From the NCBI RefSeq assembly GCF_024494725.1, contig NZ_JANHDK010000001.1, positions 496,001 to 560,000 on the forward strand: a stretch of 64,000 nucleotides of DNA. The letters are read 5' to 3'. Positions within the stretch are counted from its first letter, which is position 1; every line of letters starts with the position of its first letter. The notes under the pieces are model-generated. The model saw only the letters and a list, made by a program, of their open reading frames with translations. It did no database searches and had not been told where the DNA came from. This document shows positions 41,339-49,544 of the stretch, piece by piece. The stretch comes from Haloplanus ruber. Lineage in GTDB: Archaea > Halobacteriota > Halobacteria > Halobacteriales > Haloferacaceae. The position numbers and the translations under genes were made by a program.

Positions 41339-42067
41339 GTGATCGTCGTCGCCACCGCGGACTTCGAACTGTACCACGAGGTCGTCGACCTCCTCCGGGA
41401 GCGCGGCGTGGCGTTCACCACGGTCGAACCCGACGCCGACCTCCCCGACGCGGCGTCGGTCGTCGTCACGGCGCCGGACGACACGGTCGACCTCGGCGAC
41501 GACGCCGAGCACGTCACCGCGACGGCCGAGGAGGCCAGACGCGCCGTCGACGAGGCACTCGCGCTCTTGCGCGGCGGCGAGGGCCGAACGGTCGTCGGGG
41601 TCGATCCCGGCACCCGTCCGGGCATCGCCGTCCTCGCCGGCGAGACGGTCGTCGCCGCCTTCCACGTCCCCCTCTCGGACGCCGTGAGCGTGATCCGCCG
41701 GGAGGTCGCGGACGCGGTCGATCCGCTGGTCCGGATCGGCGACGGCGCTCGCATCCAAGGCGCCCGACTCGTCGACGACCTCGACGAGGTGACGGTGGAA
41801 CTCGTCGACGAGACGGGGACGACCCCCTACCTCGGGACCGGCGCTCGGGGGATGGGCGACGTCCTCGCCGCGGTCAACATCGCTCGCTTGGAGGGCGAAC
41901 GGGTCGACTCCCGAGAGATCGAACCCACGGCCGGCGAACTCCAGCGGATCAAGGATCGCTCCCGCCGCATCTCGACCGACGACCGGACCATCGACGACGC
42001 GCTCGCCCGCCGGGTCGCCGTCGGCGACTTGACCGTCGAGGAGGCGCTGGACGAACACCGCGGCTAG
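41339..42067 (+). CDS. Uncharacterised protein with RNase H/RuvC-like acidic motifs, beside radB
   Basis: A 242-residue protein. The first 75 residues form a small Rossmann-like domain (MIVVATADFELYHEVVDLLR). A second domain starts with RTVVGVDPGTRPGIAVLAGE (83-102), whose D89-P-G-T matches the first catalytic strand of RuvC-type RNase H folds. Further acidic residues fall in plausible places: E154/D157 in VTVELVDETG and D174 in RGMGDVLAAVNIA. The C-terminal 50 residues are charged helices (ELQRIKDRSRRISTDDRTID) that could bind nucleic acid. GTG start at 41339, 27 nt after TATA-like GTTTTACC (41309-41316). Divergent from radB, suggesting a repair role. Nuclease activity is inferred only. Confidence 0.72.
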   Translation: MIVVATADFELYHEVVDLLRERGVAFTTVEPDADLPDAASVVVTAPDDTVDLGDDAEHVTATAEEARRAVDEALALLRGGEGRTVVGVDPGTRPGIAVLAGETVVAAFHVPLSDAVSVIRREVADAVDPLVRIGDGARIQGARLVDDLDEVTVELVDETGTTPYLGTGARGMGDVLAAVNIARLEGERVDSREIEPTAGELQRIKDRSRRISTDDRTIDDALARRVAVGDLTVEEALDEHRG

Positions 42068-42234
42068 ACGCGCTACCGCCTCTCTCGGGGTCGATCAGTC
42101 ACCCTGCCTGTCCCATCGTCAGCACCGGTCGCACCGAAGGCATCGGCGCGGGCGAGGCCGGCCGCCCACCACCCGGTGTCCGAAGTGGCACGTGTTCTGT
42201 GCGGAGTGCTCGACGCGGCGCGAACCGGTGTCGC

Positions 42235-43515
42235 TCACCGCTCCCGGATCGCCGCTTCGGCCCGCCGCAACACGGTGCGGACCGGGAGATCGGCCGTGCC
42301 GGCGACCGCGAGCGCGTCGTCGTACTCGGCGCTCACGTCGTAGACGGTCCCGTCGGCGTCGGTCGCCACCTTCACACCCACGTCGTATGCGTCGCCGTCC
42401 ACCTGCAGGGTCGCCGTCTCGAACGTCCGGTCGGCGACCCAGCGGTGCCCGGCGCTCCCCTCACGGACGCCGAGCGTCCCCGTCTCCTCGGCGAGGCGGC
42501 GGGCCACCCGCTCGGCGTCCGCCGGGTCGACGACCACCTTGACCAGGTGGCCCGGTCGCGACTTCTTCATCGTCGCCGGCAGGATCGACACATCGAGGGC
42601 ACCCACCTCGGTGAGTGTCTCCTGAAGCCCGCCGAGAACCTCCGGCGTGGCGTCGTCGAGGCTGGTTTCGAGGACGGTGATCGACTCCTGGCGGAGGCCG
42701 CCGCCCCCATCGCCCACGAGTGCCCGGAGGACGTTCGGGTGGTCGGGCACGTCTGCATCCCCAGCACCGTACCCCAGAGAGTCGACGGCGAGGTCGGGGA
42801 GTCGCTCAACGCCGTCGGCGAGTTCCGTGAGAATCGCCGCCCCGGTCGGCGTGAGGAGTTCGCGGTCGACGGGACCACCGCGAATCGTCCAGTCGGCGTC
42901 GGCGACGAGTTCCGTCACCGCGGGCACCGGAACCGGGTAGACGCCGTGGCTCATGGAGACGGTCCCGCCGCCGACCGCGACGGGCGTCGTCACGATTCGC
43001 TCGACGCCGAGGTCGGCGACGAGGAGGCAGACACCCACCACGTCCGCGATGGCGTCGTCGGTCCCCACCTCGTGGAAGTGGGTGTTGTCGAGGTCGGTGC
43101 CGTGGACCGCTGCCTCCGCCTCGCCGAGGCGGCGAAAGACCGCGAGAGCGTCGCGCTCGACGGCGGACGGGAGGTGCATCGCCTCGACGACAGTGACGAC
43201 TTCGGGATACGTGCGAGCGGGACCGGCCCCCTCGGCGTGTGTGTGTGCGTGGCTGTGGTCGTGGCTGTGAGCGTCGTGGTCGTGGTCGTGATCAGTCCGA
43301 TCCTCTTGCTCCGGGCTACCGTTCCCCTCGTCGAGGAACACGTCGACAGCCGTCGCGTCGATGCCGGCTTTCGTCGTCGACCCCACGCGATAGCGGATGC
43401 CGAGTTCCGCCTCGACGGGGTCGAGCGCGGCCGGATCGGCGCCGGCGGCGATCAAGGCTCCGAGGAGCATGTCGCCGCTCGCCCCCATACGGCCGTCGAA
43501 CGCGAGCGTGTGCAT
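42235..43515 (-). CDS. larC: Nickel-pincer cofactor biosynthesis protein LarC (nickel insertion)
   Basis: A 426-residue CTP-dependent nickel insertase of the LarC/DUF111 family: N-terminal FDGRMGASGDMLLGALIAAG (7-26), HFHEVGTDDAIADVVG (about 140-155) and C-terminal LETSLDDATPEVLGG with LPATMKKSRPGHLVKV. In Lactobacillus LarC is made by ribosomal frameshifting; here it is one continuous frame. A histidine-rich insert (residues 76-93, HDHDHDAHSHDHSHAHTH) separates two lobes and probably stores or binds nickel. The LarA-like gene at 2.9 kb is the likely client; larB and larE are not in this window. The start at 43515 removes an unmatched N-terminal extension. Confidence 0.93.
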   Translation of the reverse strand: MHTLAFDGRMGASGDMLLGALIAAGADPAALDPVEAELGIRYRVGSTTKAGIDATAVDVFLDEGNGSPEQEDRTDHDHDHDAHSHDHSHAHTHAEGAGPARTYPEVVTVVEAMHLPSAVERDALAVFRRLGEAEAAVHGTDLDNTHFHEVGTDDAIADVVGVCLLVADLGVERIVTTPVAVGGGTVSMSHGVYPVPVPAVTELVADADWTIRGGPVDRELLTPTGAAILTELADGVERLPDLAVDSLGYGAGDADVPDHPNVLRALVGDGGGGLRQESITVLETSLDDATPEVLGGLQETLTEVGALDVSILPATMKKSRPGHLVKVVVDPADAERVARRLAEETGTLGVREGSAGHRWVADRTFETATLQVDGDAYDVGVKVATDADGTVYDVSAEYDDALAVAGTADLPVRTVLRRAEAAIRER

Positions 43516-43650
43516 ATCCGCTCGCTCGGGTTCGACGGTCAAACGGCTTGCGACCGTTCCGGGATCGGCAAGGGTTTGTACCGTCACGACGTATGCTACA
43601 ATATGTCACAGTCTGCCGTGAAATCGGCGCCCGAGACCCCGGGTAACAAC

Positions 43651-43700
43651 AAACTTATCCCGCATCATCGCTCAGTCACGACCATCCTCGCGGGTACATC
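43651..43700 (+). promoter_or_regulatory. cdc48 promoter
   Basis: AAACTTATCC (43651-43660) is a TATA-like box 45 bp before the ATG at 43701, predicting a short leader of about 20 nt. Confidence 0.4.
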
Positions 43701-45929
43701 ATGAACGAAGTGCAACTCGAAGTGGCGAAAGCGTACCCGAACGACTCGGGACGCGGTATCGCCAGACTGGACCCCGATACGTTGCTTCACCTGAAGCTGT
43801 CGCCGGGTGATATCATCGAAATCGAAGGGGCCGAGACAACGGCCGCGAAGGTGTGGCGTGCCGACAGACAGGACTGGAACACGGACACCGTCCGGATCGA
43901 CGGGTTCACGCGCCAGAACGCCGATGTGGGGATCGGCGAACGCGTCACCATCCGCAAGGCCGAGGCGACGAAAGCCGAGAAACTCGTCCTCGCGCCGCCG
44001 GAGGAGGCGAGCGTCCAGTTCGGCTCGGACGCCGCCGGGATGGTCAAACGGCAGATTCTCAAGCGACCGGTGGTCGAACGCGACATCGTCCCCGTCATGT
44101 CGAGTACGAACCACCCATTCATGCGGTCGCCAGGGCAGGCCATCCCGCTGATCGCCGTCGAAACCGAGCCGGACGGCGTCTGTTTGGTCACCGAGGACAC
44201 CGAGGTCGAACTCCGCGAGGAGCCGATTTCGGGGTTCGAGAAGACCGGCGGCGGCATCACGTACGAGGACATCGGCGGCCTGCAAAGCGAGATCCAGCGG
44301 GTCCGGGAGATGGTCGAACTCCCGATGAAACACCCGCAGATCTTCAAGAAGTTGGGGATCGAACCCCCGCAGGGTGTCCTTCTGCACGGCCCGCCGGGGA
44401 CGGGGAAGACCCTCCTCGCCAAGGCCGTCGCCAACGAGACGTCCGCGAGTTTCTTCTCCATCGCGGGCCCGGAGATCATCTCGAAATACTACGGTGAGTC
44501 CGAACAGCAGTTGCGCGAAATCTTCGAGGACGCCAAAGACGAGTCGCCGTCGATCATCTTCATCGACGAACTCGACTCCATCGCGCCGAAACGTGAGGAC
44601 GTGACCGGCGAGGTCGAACGCCGCGTGGTGGCGCAGTTGCTGACGATGATGGACGGACTGGAGACGCGAGGCCAGGTCATCGTCATCGCGGCGACCAACC
44701 GCGTCGACAGCGTCGACCCCGCGCTCCGTCGCCCCGGCCGGTTCGACCGCGAGATCGAGATCGGCGTCCCCGACGAAGCGGGGCGCAAGGAGATCCTCCA
44801 GATCCACACCCGCGGGATGCCGCTCTCGGACGACGTGAGCCTCGATCACCTCGCCGACGAGACCCACGGCTTCGTCGGTGCCGACATCGAGAGCCTCACA
44901 AAGGAAGCCGCGATGAAGGCGCTGCGGCGCTACCTCCCCGAGATTGACTTAGACGAGGAGGACATTCCGCCGAGCCTCATCGACCGCATGATCGTCAAGG
45001 ACGACGACTTCGGCGGCGCACTCAACGAAGTCGAACCGTCTGCGATGCGGGAGGTGCTGGTCGAACTCCCGAAGATCACGTGGGACGACGTGGGAGGGTT
45101 AGAGGAGCCCAAACAGAACGTCAAGGAGGCTGTCGAGTGGCCGCTCTCCTCGCCCGAGAAGTTCGACCGCATGGGGATCGAACCCCCGAAGGGCGTCCTC
45201 CTGTACGGGCCACCGGGGACGGGCAAGACGCTGATGGCGAAGGCCGTCGCCAACGAGACCAACGCCAACTTCATCAGCGTGCGCGGCCCGCAACTCCTCT
45301 CGAAGTGGGTCGGGGAAAGCGAGAAGGCGATCCGGCAGACCTTCCGGAAGGCCCGGCAGGTGGCGCCGACGGTCATCTTCTTCGACGAACTCGACTCGCT
45401 GGCGCCCTCCCGGGGCAACGAGGTCGGCAACAACGTCTCCGAGCGTGTCGTCAACCAACTCCTGACGGAACTCGACGGGTTAGAGGAGATGGGCAACGTG
45501 ATGGTCATCGGCGCGACCAACCGACCCGATATGATCGACCCCGCGCTCCTCCGCTCGGGGCGGTTCGACCGCCTCGTGTTCATCGGCGAACCTGAACAGG
45601 AGGGTCGTGAGCAGATCCTGAAGATCCACACCCAGGACTCGCCGCTCGCCCCCGACGTGAGCCTGCGCGAAGTCGCGGAGATCACCGACGGCTACGTCGG
45701 CTCGGACCTGGAGAGTATCGCCCGCGAGGCGGCGATGGTCGCGCTCCGCGAGGACGACGAAGCCGAGGACGTGGACATGCGCCACTTCCGACAGGCAATG
45801 GAGAACGTCCGCCCGACGATCACCGACGAGATCATGGACTACTACGAGCGCATCGAAGAGCAGTTCAAAGGCGGCGGCGGGGAGAGCTTCGCCGAGCGCG
45901 GAAGCGGCGGTCGCATCGGCTTCCAGTAA
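43701..45929 (+). CDS. cdc48: Cdc48/VAT-type AAA+ ATPase
   Basis: A 742-residue double-AAA unfoldase. The N domain (1-180) has double-psi barrel and SH3-like parts: [23 protein letters not shown] domain D1 has Walker A GPPGTGKT (230-237) and Walker [13 protein letters not shown]; domain D2 has a second GPPGTGKT and [12 protein letters not shown]. Second-region-of-homology arginines are in [12 protein letters not shown] and [11 protein letters not shown]. It unfolds substrates for the proteasome and acts in protein quality control. The C-terminus ends GGRIGFQ, ending with a short flexible tail. Haloarchaea usually carry several Cdc48 paralogues. Confidence 0.96.
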   Translation: MNEVQLEVAKAYPNDSGRGIARLDPDTLLHLKLSPGDIIEIEGAETTAAKVWRADRQDWNTDTVRIDGFTRQNADVGIGERVTIRKAEATKAEKLVLAPPEEASVQFGSDAAGMVKRQILKRPVVERDIVPVMSSTNHPFMRSPGQAIPLIAVETEPDGVCLVTEDTEVELREEPISGFEKTGGGITYEDIGGLQSEIQRVREMVELPMKHPQIFKKLGIEPPQGVLLHGPPGTGKTLLAKAVANETSASFFSIAGPEIISKYYGESEQQLREIFEDAKDESPSIIFIDELDSIAPKREDVTGEVERRVVAQLLTMMDGLETRGQVIVIAATNRVDSVDPALRRPGRFDREIEIGVPDEAGRKEILQIHTRGMPLSDDVSLDHLADETHGFVGADIESLTKEAAMKALRRYLPEIDLDEEDIPPSLIDRMIVKDDDFGGALNEVEPSAMREVLVELPKITWDDVGGLEEPKQNVKEAVEWPLSSPEKFDRMGIEPPKGVLLYGPPGTGKTLMAKAVANETNANFISVRGPQLLSKWVGESEKAIRQTFRKARQVAPTVIFFDELDSLAPSRGNEVGNNVSERVVNQLLTELDGLEEMGNVMVIGATNRPDMIDPALLRSGRFDRLVFIGEPEQEGREQILKIHTQDSPLAPDVSLREVAEITDGYVGSDLESIAREAAMVALREDDEAEDVDMRHFRQAMENVRPTITDEIMDYYERIEEQFKGGGGESFAERGSGGRIGFQ

Positions 45930-45972
45930 TCGCCACGGCAAGCTTATCCCCTCGTCCCGTGTTTCTCTGAAC

Positions 45973-47664
45973 GTGGCTTGGGATCCGACGCTGTACACCG
46001 TCGTCGGCATCGCCGCGGCGGCGCTATTTTTCGTCATCGCCGCCGTAGGATGGCGACACCGACCCGAACCCGGAGCTAAGGCGTTTCTCACCCTCATCGC
46101 GGCGCTCGGTGCGTGGACACTCGTCTACGCGGTTCAACTCGGGTTCACGACCCTCGACGCGCAACTTGCCTGGCAGCGTGTTGCTTTGGCCGTCGGTGGG
46201 CCGGTGCCGACGCTCTGGTTTCTCTTCGCGGTTCAGTACGCCAACCGTGACGCCTGGCTCACCCGCCCGGTGCTGGCGGTTCTCCTCCTCGAGCCGGCGC
46301 TTTTCGGCCTGTTGACGCTCACGAACCCGTCTCATAGCCTCGTCTGGCACGAGGCGTCGCTCGTCACCGCTGGCACGCTCCACGCCCTCGATCTGACGTT
46401 CGGCCCGGGCTATCTGCTCCACATCGCGTACTCCTACGTCGTGACGCCGGTCGGGTTCGGCGTGCTCACGCTTGCGACGCTCCGGTCGACGCTGTATCGC
46501 ACCCAGGCTGGATTACTGGTGGTGGGTGCGATTCCGCCGCTGGTCGCGAACGCGACATTCTCGCTCGGACTGCAGTGGGGGTCGCTCCCGCCGGTCGACT
46601 TTACGCCGTTCGCGTTCGTGATCACGGGCCCCTGTTTCGGGCTGGCGCTGTTTCGGTTCGACCTGCTGGAACGCGTCCCGGTCGCGAGACGACGGATTGT
46701 CGAGGACGCCGATGACGGGTTCGTCGTCCTCGACGAGGACGAACGGATCGTCATGTTCAATCCAACCGTGGCGCGGTTGCTCGACGACCCAGTTGAGGGC
46801 CGACCGCTGCAAGACCACCTCCCCGAAGGGAGCGACGTGGCGACACCCACGGCGCTCGACGGGACGACTCTGACGGCCGTCGTCGACCGACAGCAACACG
46901 TCTACGACGTGACCTGCTCGACCCTGTTGGACTCTCACGACCGTGTGGTCGGCTACGTCCTCCGGTATCGGGACGTGACGGACCGTCACCGGTACGAGAA
47001 GCGTCTGACGATAGCCAACCGGGTGTTGCGGCACAACCTCCGCAACCGGATGAACATCATCTCGGGGTGGGCCAGGGAGCTTCGGACCTACGACGACCCG
47101 GACGTCATCGCCGCCAGCGAGCGGATCAGCGCGACGGCCGAGGATCTGATCGAACTGGGATCACAGGTCCGACTGCTAGTCGAGACGGCCGACGACATCG
47201 GCGACACGACCGAGCGGGTCGTCCTTCGGGACCACCTCGAACCGGCACTGGACCGCCTGCGCCAGTGTCGTCCCGATGTCGTCGTCGAATCGGACATCCC
47301 GTCGTCGACGACGGCAGTCGTTCCGAGCGCAAAACTCCTCGTCATCGCCGTCGAGAACCTACTCCAAAACGCCGTCGAACACAACGACGCCGAACAGCCG
47401 TGGGTCTGCTTGTGCGTGGAAGCCGCCGGCGAGGCCACGCACGTCCGGGTGAAGGACAACGGCTCCGGGATTCCCGACGCCGAGCGGGCGGTGTTGCGGC
47501 GAGGGAGCGAGACGCCCCTCGAACACGGAAGCGGCCTCGGCTTCTGGCTGGTCCACTGGATCGTCACCGCTGCGGGCGGCGAGGTGTCGTTCGACGGGGA
47601 CGACACCGAGGGGAGCGTCGTCACCCTCACGCTGCCGTCCGGCACTGCCGACGGAGCGGCGTGA
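45973..47664 (+). CDS. Membrane histidine kinase (7TM sensor, PAS, HisKA/HATPase)
   Basis: A 563-residue sensor kinase typical of haloarchaea. Seven membrane helices (about 6-228) form a 7TM-type histidine-kinase sensor, followed by a PAS domain (about 238-340, ADDGFVVLDEDERIVMFNPT), the phospho-acceptor H354 in VLRHNLRNRMN, and a HATPase domain with N-box ENLLQNAVEHND and G-boxes KDNGSGIPD and HGSGLGFWLV. No partner regulator is adjacent. GTG start at 45973 begins the first membrane helix. The signal sensed is unknown. Confidence 0.9.
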   Translation: MAWDPTLYTVVGIAAAALFFVIAAVGWRHRPEPGAKAFLTLIAALGAWTLVYAVQLGFTTLDAQLAWQRVALAVGGPVPTLWFLFAVQYANRDAWLTRPVLAVLLLEPALFGLLTLTNPSHSLVWHEASLVTAGTLHALDLTFGPGYLLHIAYSYVVTPVGFGVLTLATLRSTLYRTQAGLLVVGAIPPLVANATFSLGLQWGSLPPVDFTPFAFVITGPCFGLALFRFDLLERVPVARRRIVEDADDGFVVLDEDERIVMFNPTVARLLDDPVEGRPLQDHLPEGSDVATPTALDGTTLTAVVDRQQHVYDVTCSTLLDSHDRVVGYVLRYRDVTDRHRYEKRLTIANRVLRHNLRNRMNIISGWARELRTYDDPDVIAASERISATAEDLIELGSQVRLLVETADDIGDTTERVVLRDHLEPALDRLRQCRPDVVVESDIPSSTTAVVPSAKLLVIAVENLLQNAVEHNDAEQPWVCLCVEAAGEATHVRVKDNGSGIPDAERAVLRRGSETPLEHGSGLGFWLVHWIVTAAGGEVSFDGDDTEGSVVTLTLPSGTADGAA

Positions 47665-47725
47665 GGATGCGACCGGCGGCGTCCGTGTCGGTGCGTATTA
47701 GTGACTCGTCGGCGTACGCCAGCGT

Positions 47726-47842
47726 GGAAGGGTGGCTCAGTGGTAGAGCACACGCCGTCGCCGTCCGCCGAGGGCGGTCGACGGGGTTGTCGACCATCCG
47801 GTCGGCGCGTGGCTTCGCGTGGTTCGACTCCCGCCCCTTCCA
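47726..47842 (+). tRNA. tRNA-like sequence with a large anticodon-loop insert; isotype unresolved
   Basis: Acceptor GGAAGGG (47726-47732) pairs exactly with CCCTTCC (47835-47841), followed by A. The D-arm GCTC-AGTGGTA-GAGC (47735-47749) is canonical. Arms CACGC (47751-47755) and GCGTG (47807-47811) could form an anticodon stem around a 51-base GC-rich insert that contains the hairpin GGTCGAC-GGGGTT-GTCGACC. The T-loop TTCGACT has normal B-box bases, but the T-stem needs a bulged T at 47820. No base at the U33 position is T in any simple intron placement. So this is an unusual intron-containing tRNA, a damaged one, or a tRNA mimic. Conserved internal promoter-like boxes argue against chance. 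Confidence 0.45.
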
Positions 47843-47851
47843 CTCCGGGGA

Positions 47852-48010
47852 CTAGGAGTTGCGGGGAGAGCGGGCGTCGCGAACGTCGGCGCCGTCACGG
47901 ACCATATCCTCACAGCGGGGACAGACGCGTGGTTCCTCGACCCCGTTCGGCGTGAACACCCGGGCGTAATCACGAGTGACGAAGGCGCCACAGTTCTGGC
48001 ACTCGGGCAT
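47852..48010 (-). CDS. Small zinc-finger protein, 52 aa (DUF7563-like)
   Basis: A 52-residue microprotein with two CxxC knuckles: C4 and C7 in MPECQNCGAF, and C30 and C33 in VCPRCEDM, making one zinc site. The segment RVFTPNGVEEPRVCPRCEDM with a tail ending ARSPRNS is typical of a small haloarchaeal zinc-ribbon family; the DUF7563 label is from memory and tentative. It ends 10 bp after the tRNA-like sequence, on the opposite strand. Role unknown; similar microproteins bind nucleic acid or proteins. Confidence 0.85.
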   Translation of the reverse strand: MPECQNCGAFVTRDYARVFTPNGVEEPRVCPRCEDMVRDGADVRDARSPRNS

Positions 48011-48069
48011 ACCGACGAAAAATCACGTCAGATTTAACATAAGTCTTGGGGCCTCGGTGACCGGGGCGG

Positions 48070-49452
48070 CTACTCCTCGGCGAGCGACGCCGCCAGCCCC
48101 GTGTACCCCGCGGGTGTGAGCGCCCGCAGTTCCGCTCGGACCGACTCCTCGACCTCGAGGTCGTCGAACAGTGTCCGGAAGTCCGCGAGTGTCACGCGCT
48201 CGCCGCGGGTCAACTCCTTCACCCGTTCGTAGGCCGCGGTGTCGCCCTCGCGCCGGAGAATCGTCTGGACTGCCTCGCCGATAATCTCGGGGGTCGCCGC
48301 CAGTTCCTCGGCCATCACCTGTTCGTTCGGAACGACCTTCCCGAGTCCGGTCTCGGCCTTGCGGTAGCCGATGAGACAGTGAGCGAGCGCCGCGCCCACG
48401 TTGCGCTTGACCGTCGAGTCAGAGAGGTCGCGCTGGAGGCGGGAGGTGGTCACGTAGTCAGCGAGGAAGGTCAGGTCCGCGTTGGCCTTCGAGAGGTTTC
48501 CTTCGCTGTTCTCGAAGTCGATAGGGTTCACCTTATGTGGCATCGTCGACGACCCCGTCTCGCCCGCGACGGCCTCCTGACCGAGATATCGGTCGGAGAC
48601 GTAGAGCCACGCGTCCCGATCCAGGTCGAGAAGGACGTCGTTGACGCCGCGGAGCGCGTCGAACAGCGCCGCGAGGTCGTCACAGGGGTTGACCTGCGTC
48701 GCGAGCGGCGTGTGGTCTAGGCCAAGGCTGGTGACAAAGTCGCGGGCGAACCCCTGCCAGTCGACGTCCGGGTAGGCAGCGACGTGGGCGGCGTAGGTGC
48801 CGGAGGCGCCGGCCAGTTTGCCCGAGAGGTCGTCGGCCGCCGCTCGCACGCGGCCCACCGTCTGCCCGAGACGGGCGGCGTACACCGCCATCTCCTTGCC
48901 GAAGGTGGTCGGCGTCGCGGGCTGGCCATGGGTTCGGGCGAGCATCGGTGTGTCGCCGTAGTCGTGAGCCATCGTCGTCAACTCCTCGCGCACGTCTGCG
49001 AGTGCGGGGAGCAGCACCGTCTCGATGGCCGGCTTCACCAGCAGTCGGTTCGCGAGGTTGTTCACGTCTTCGCTGGTCAGCCCGAAGTGAATCCAGGGGT
49101 GCAGCGACTCGTCGGTGCGGGTCCGGAGGAAATACTCCACGGCCTTCACGTCGTGGTTGGTCGCGGCGTACCCCTCGGCACCCTCGGTCTCAAGGCGCTT
49201 GATCAATCGGGCGTCCGCGGCGTCGAACGACTCGTAACAGTCCCGGAGCGTCTCCCGGGTTCCGTCGTCGACGGCGAGAGGGGTCGCGCCGAGGTCGGCG
49301 AGTGCGAGCAGATACTCGACTTCGACGCGCACCCGCGCCCGCATGAGTGCCGACTCGCTCGCGTACGGCACGAGAGGTTCGGTGTATCCCGCGTAGCGCC
49401 CGTCGAGGGGCGAGACGGCCGCGAGCGGGTCGCTCCGTGGCAGATCGGTCAT
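48070..49452 (-). CDS. purB: Adenylosuccinate lyase
   Basis: A 460-residue fumarase/aspartase-superfamily enzyme that cleaves both SAICAR and adenylosuccinate in purine synthesis. The signature GSSTMPHKVNPIDFENSEGN (about 292-311) carries the catalytic serine loop, and TSEDVNN (about 114-120) with ARTHGQPATPTTFGKEMAV (about 165-183) supplies H and T residues of the active site. The start at 49452 (MTDLPRSDPLAAVSPLDGRY) matches family N-termini. Divergent from purNH with about 90 bp between, which may be a shared purine-regulated region. Confidence 0.96.
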   Translation of the reverse strand: MTDLPRSDPLAAVSPLDGRYAGYTEPLVPYASESALMRARVRVEVEYLLALADLGATPLAVDDGTRETLRDCYESFDAADARLIKRLETEGAEGYAATNHDVKAVEYFLRTRTDESLHPWIHFGLTSEDVNNLANRLLVKPAIETVLLPALADVREELTTMAHDYGDTPMLARTHGQPATPTTFGKEMAVYAARLGQTVGRVRAAADDLSGKLAGASGTYAAHVAAYPDVDWQGFARDFVTSLGLDHTPLATQVNPCDDLAALFDALRGVNDVLLDLDRDAWLYVSDRYLGQEAVAGETGSSTMPHKVNPIDFENSEGNLSKANADLTFLADYVTTSRLQRDLSDSTVKRNVGAALAHCLIGYRKAETGLGKVVPNEQVMAEELAATPEIIGEAVQTILRREGDTAAYERVKELTRGERVTLADFRTLFDDLEVEESVRAELRALTPAGYTGLAASLAEE

Positions 49453-49544
49453 GTTCGGCACTGCCCGTGGGTGACGCAAAAGCGTACCGGTCCCCTGCCT
49501 GAGGAGTCGCAACTGTTTTTCCCACGCGCGGGCCTCCCACGACT

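Noticed and set aside
42171-42234. Plus-strand CPKWHVFCAEC-like zinc-knuckle remnant
   Set aside because: No start codon in frame, and the frame runs antisense into larC; chance or an old remnant, not a supported gene.
42068-42234. Small gene in the gap between the RNase-H-like gene and larC
   Set aside because: Only a 14-codon minus-strand frame with no supporting promoter was found; I see nothing convincing there.
43665-44867. Minus-strand frame of 400 codons inside cdc48
   Set aside because: Shadow of a highly conserved AAA gene; composition matches neither a membrane nor a soluble family.
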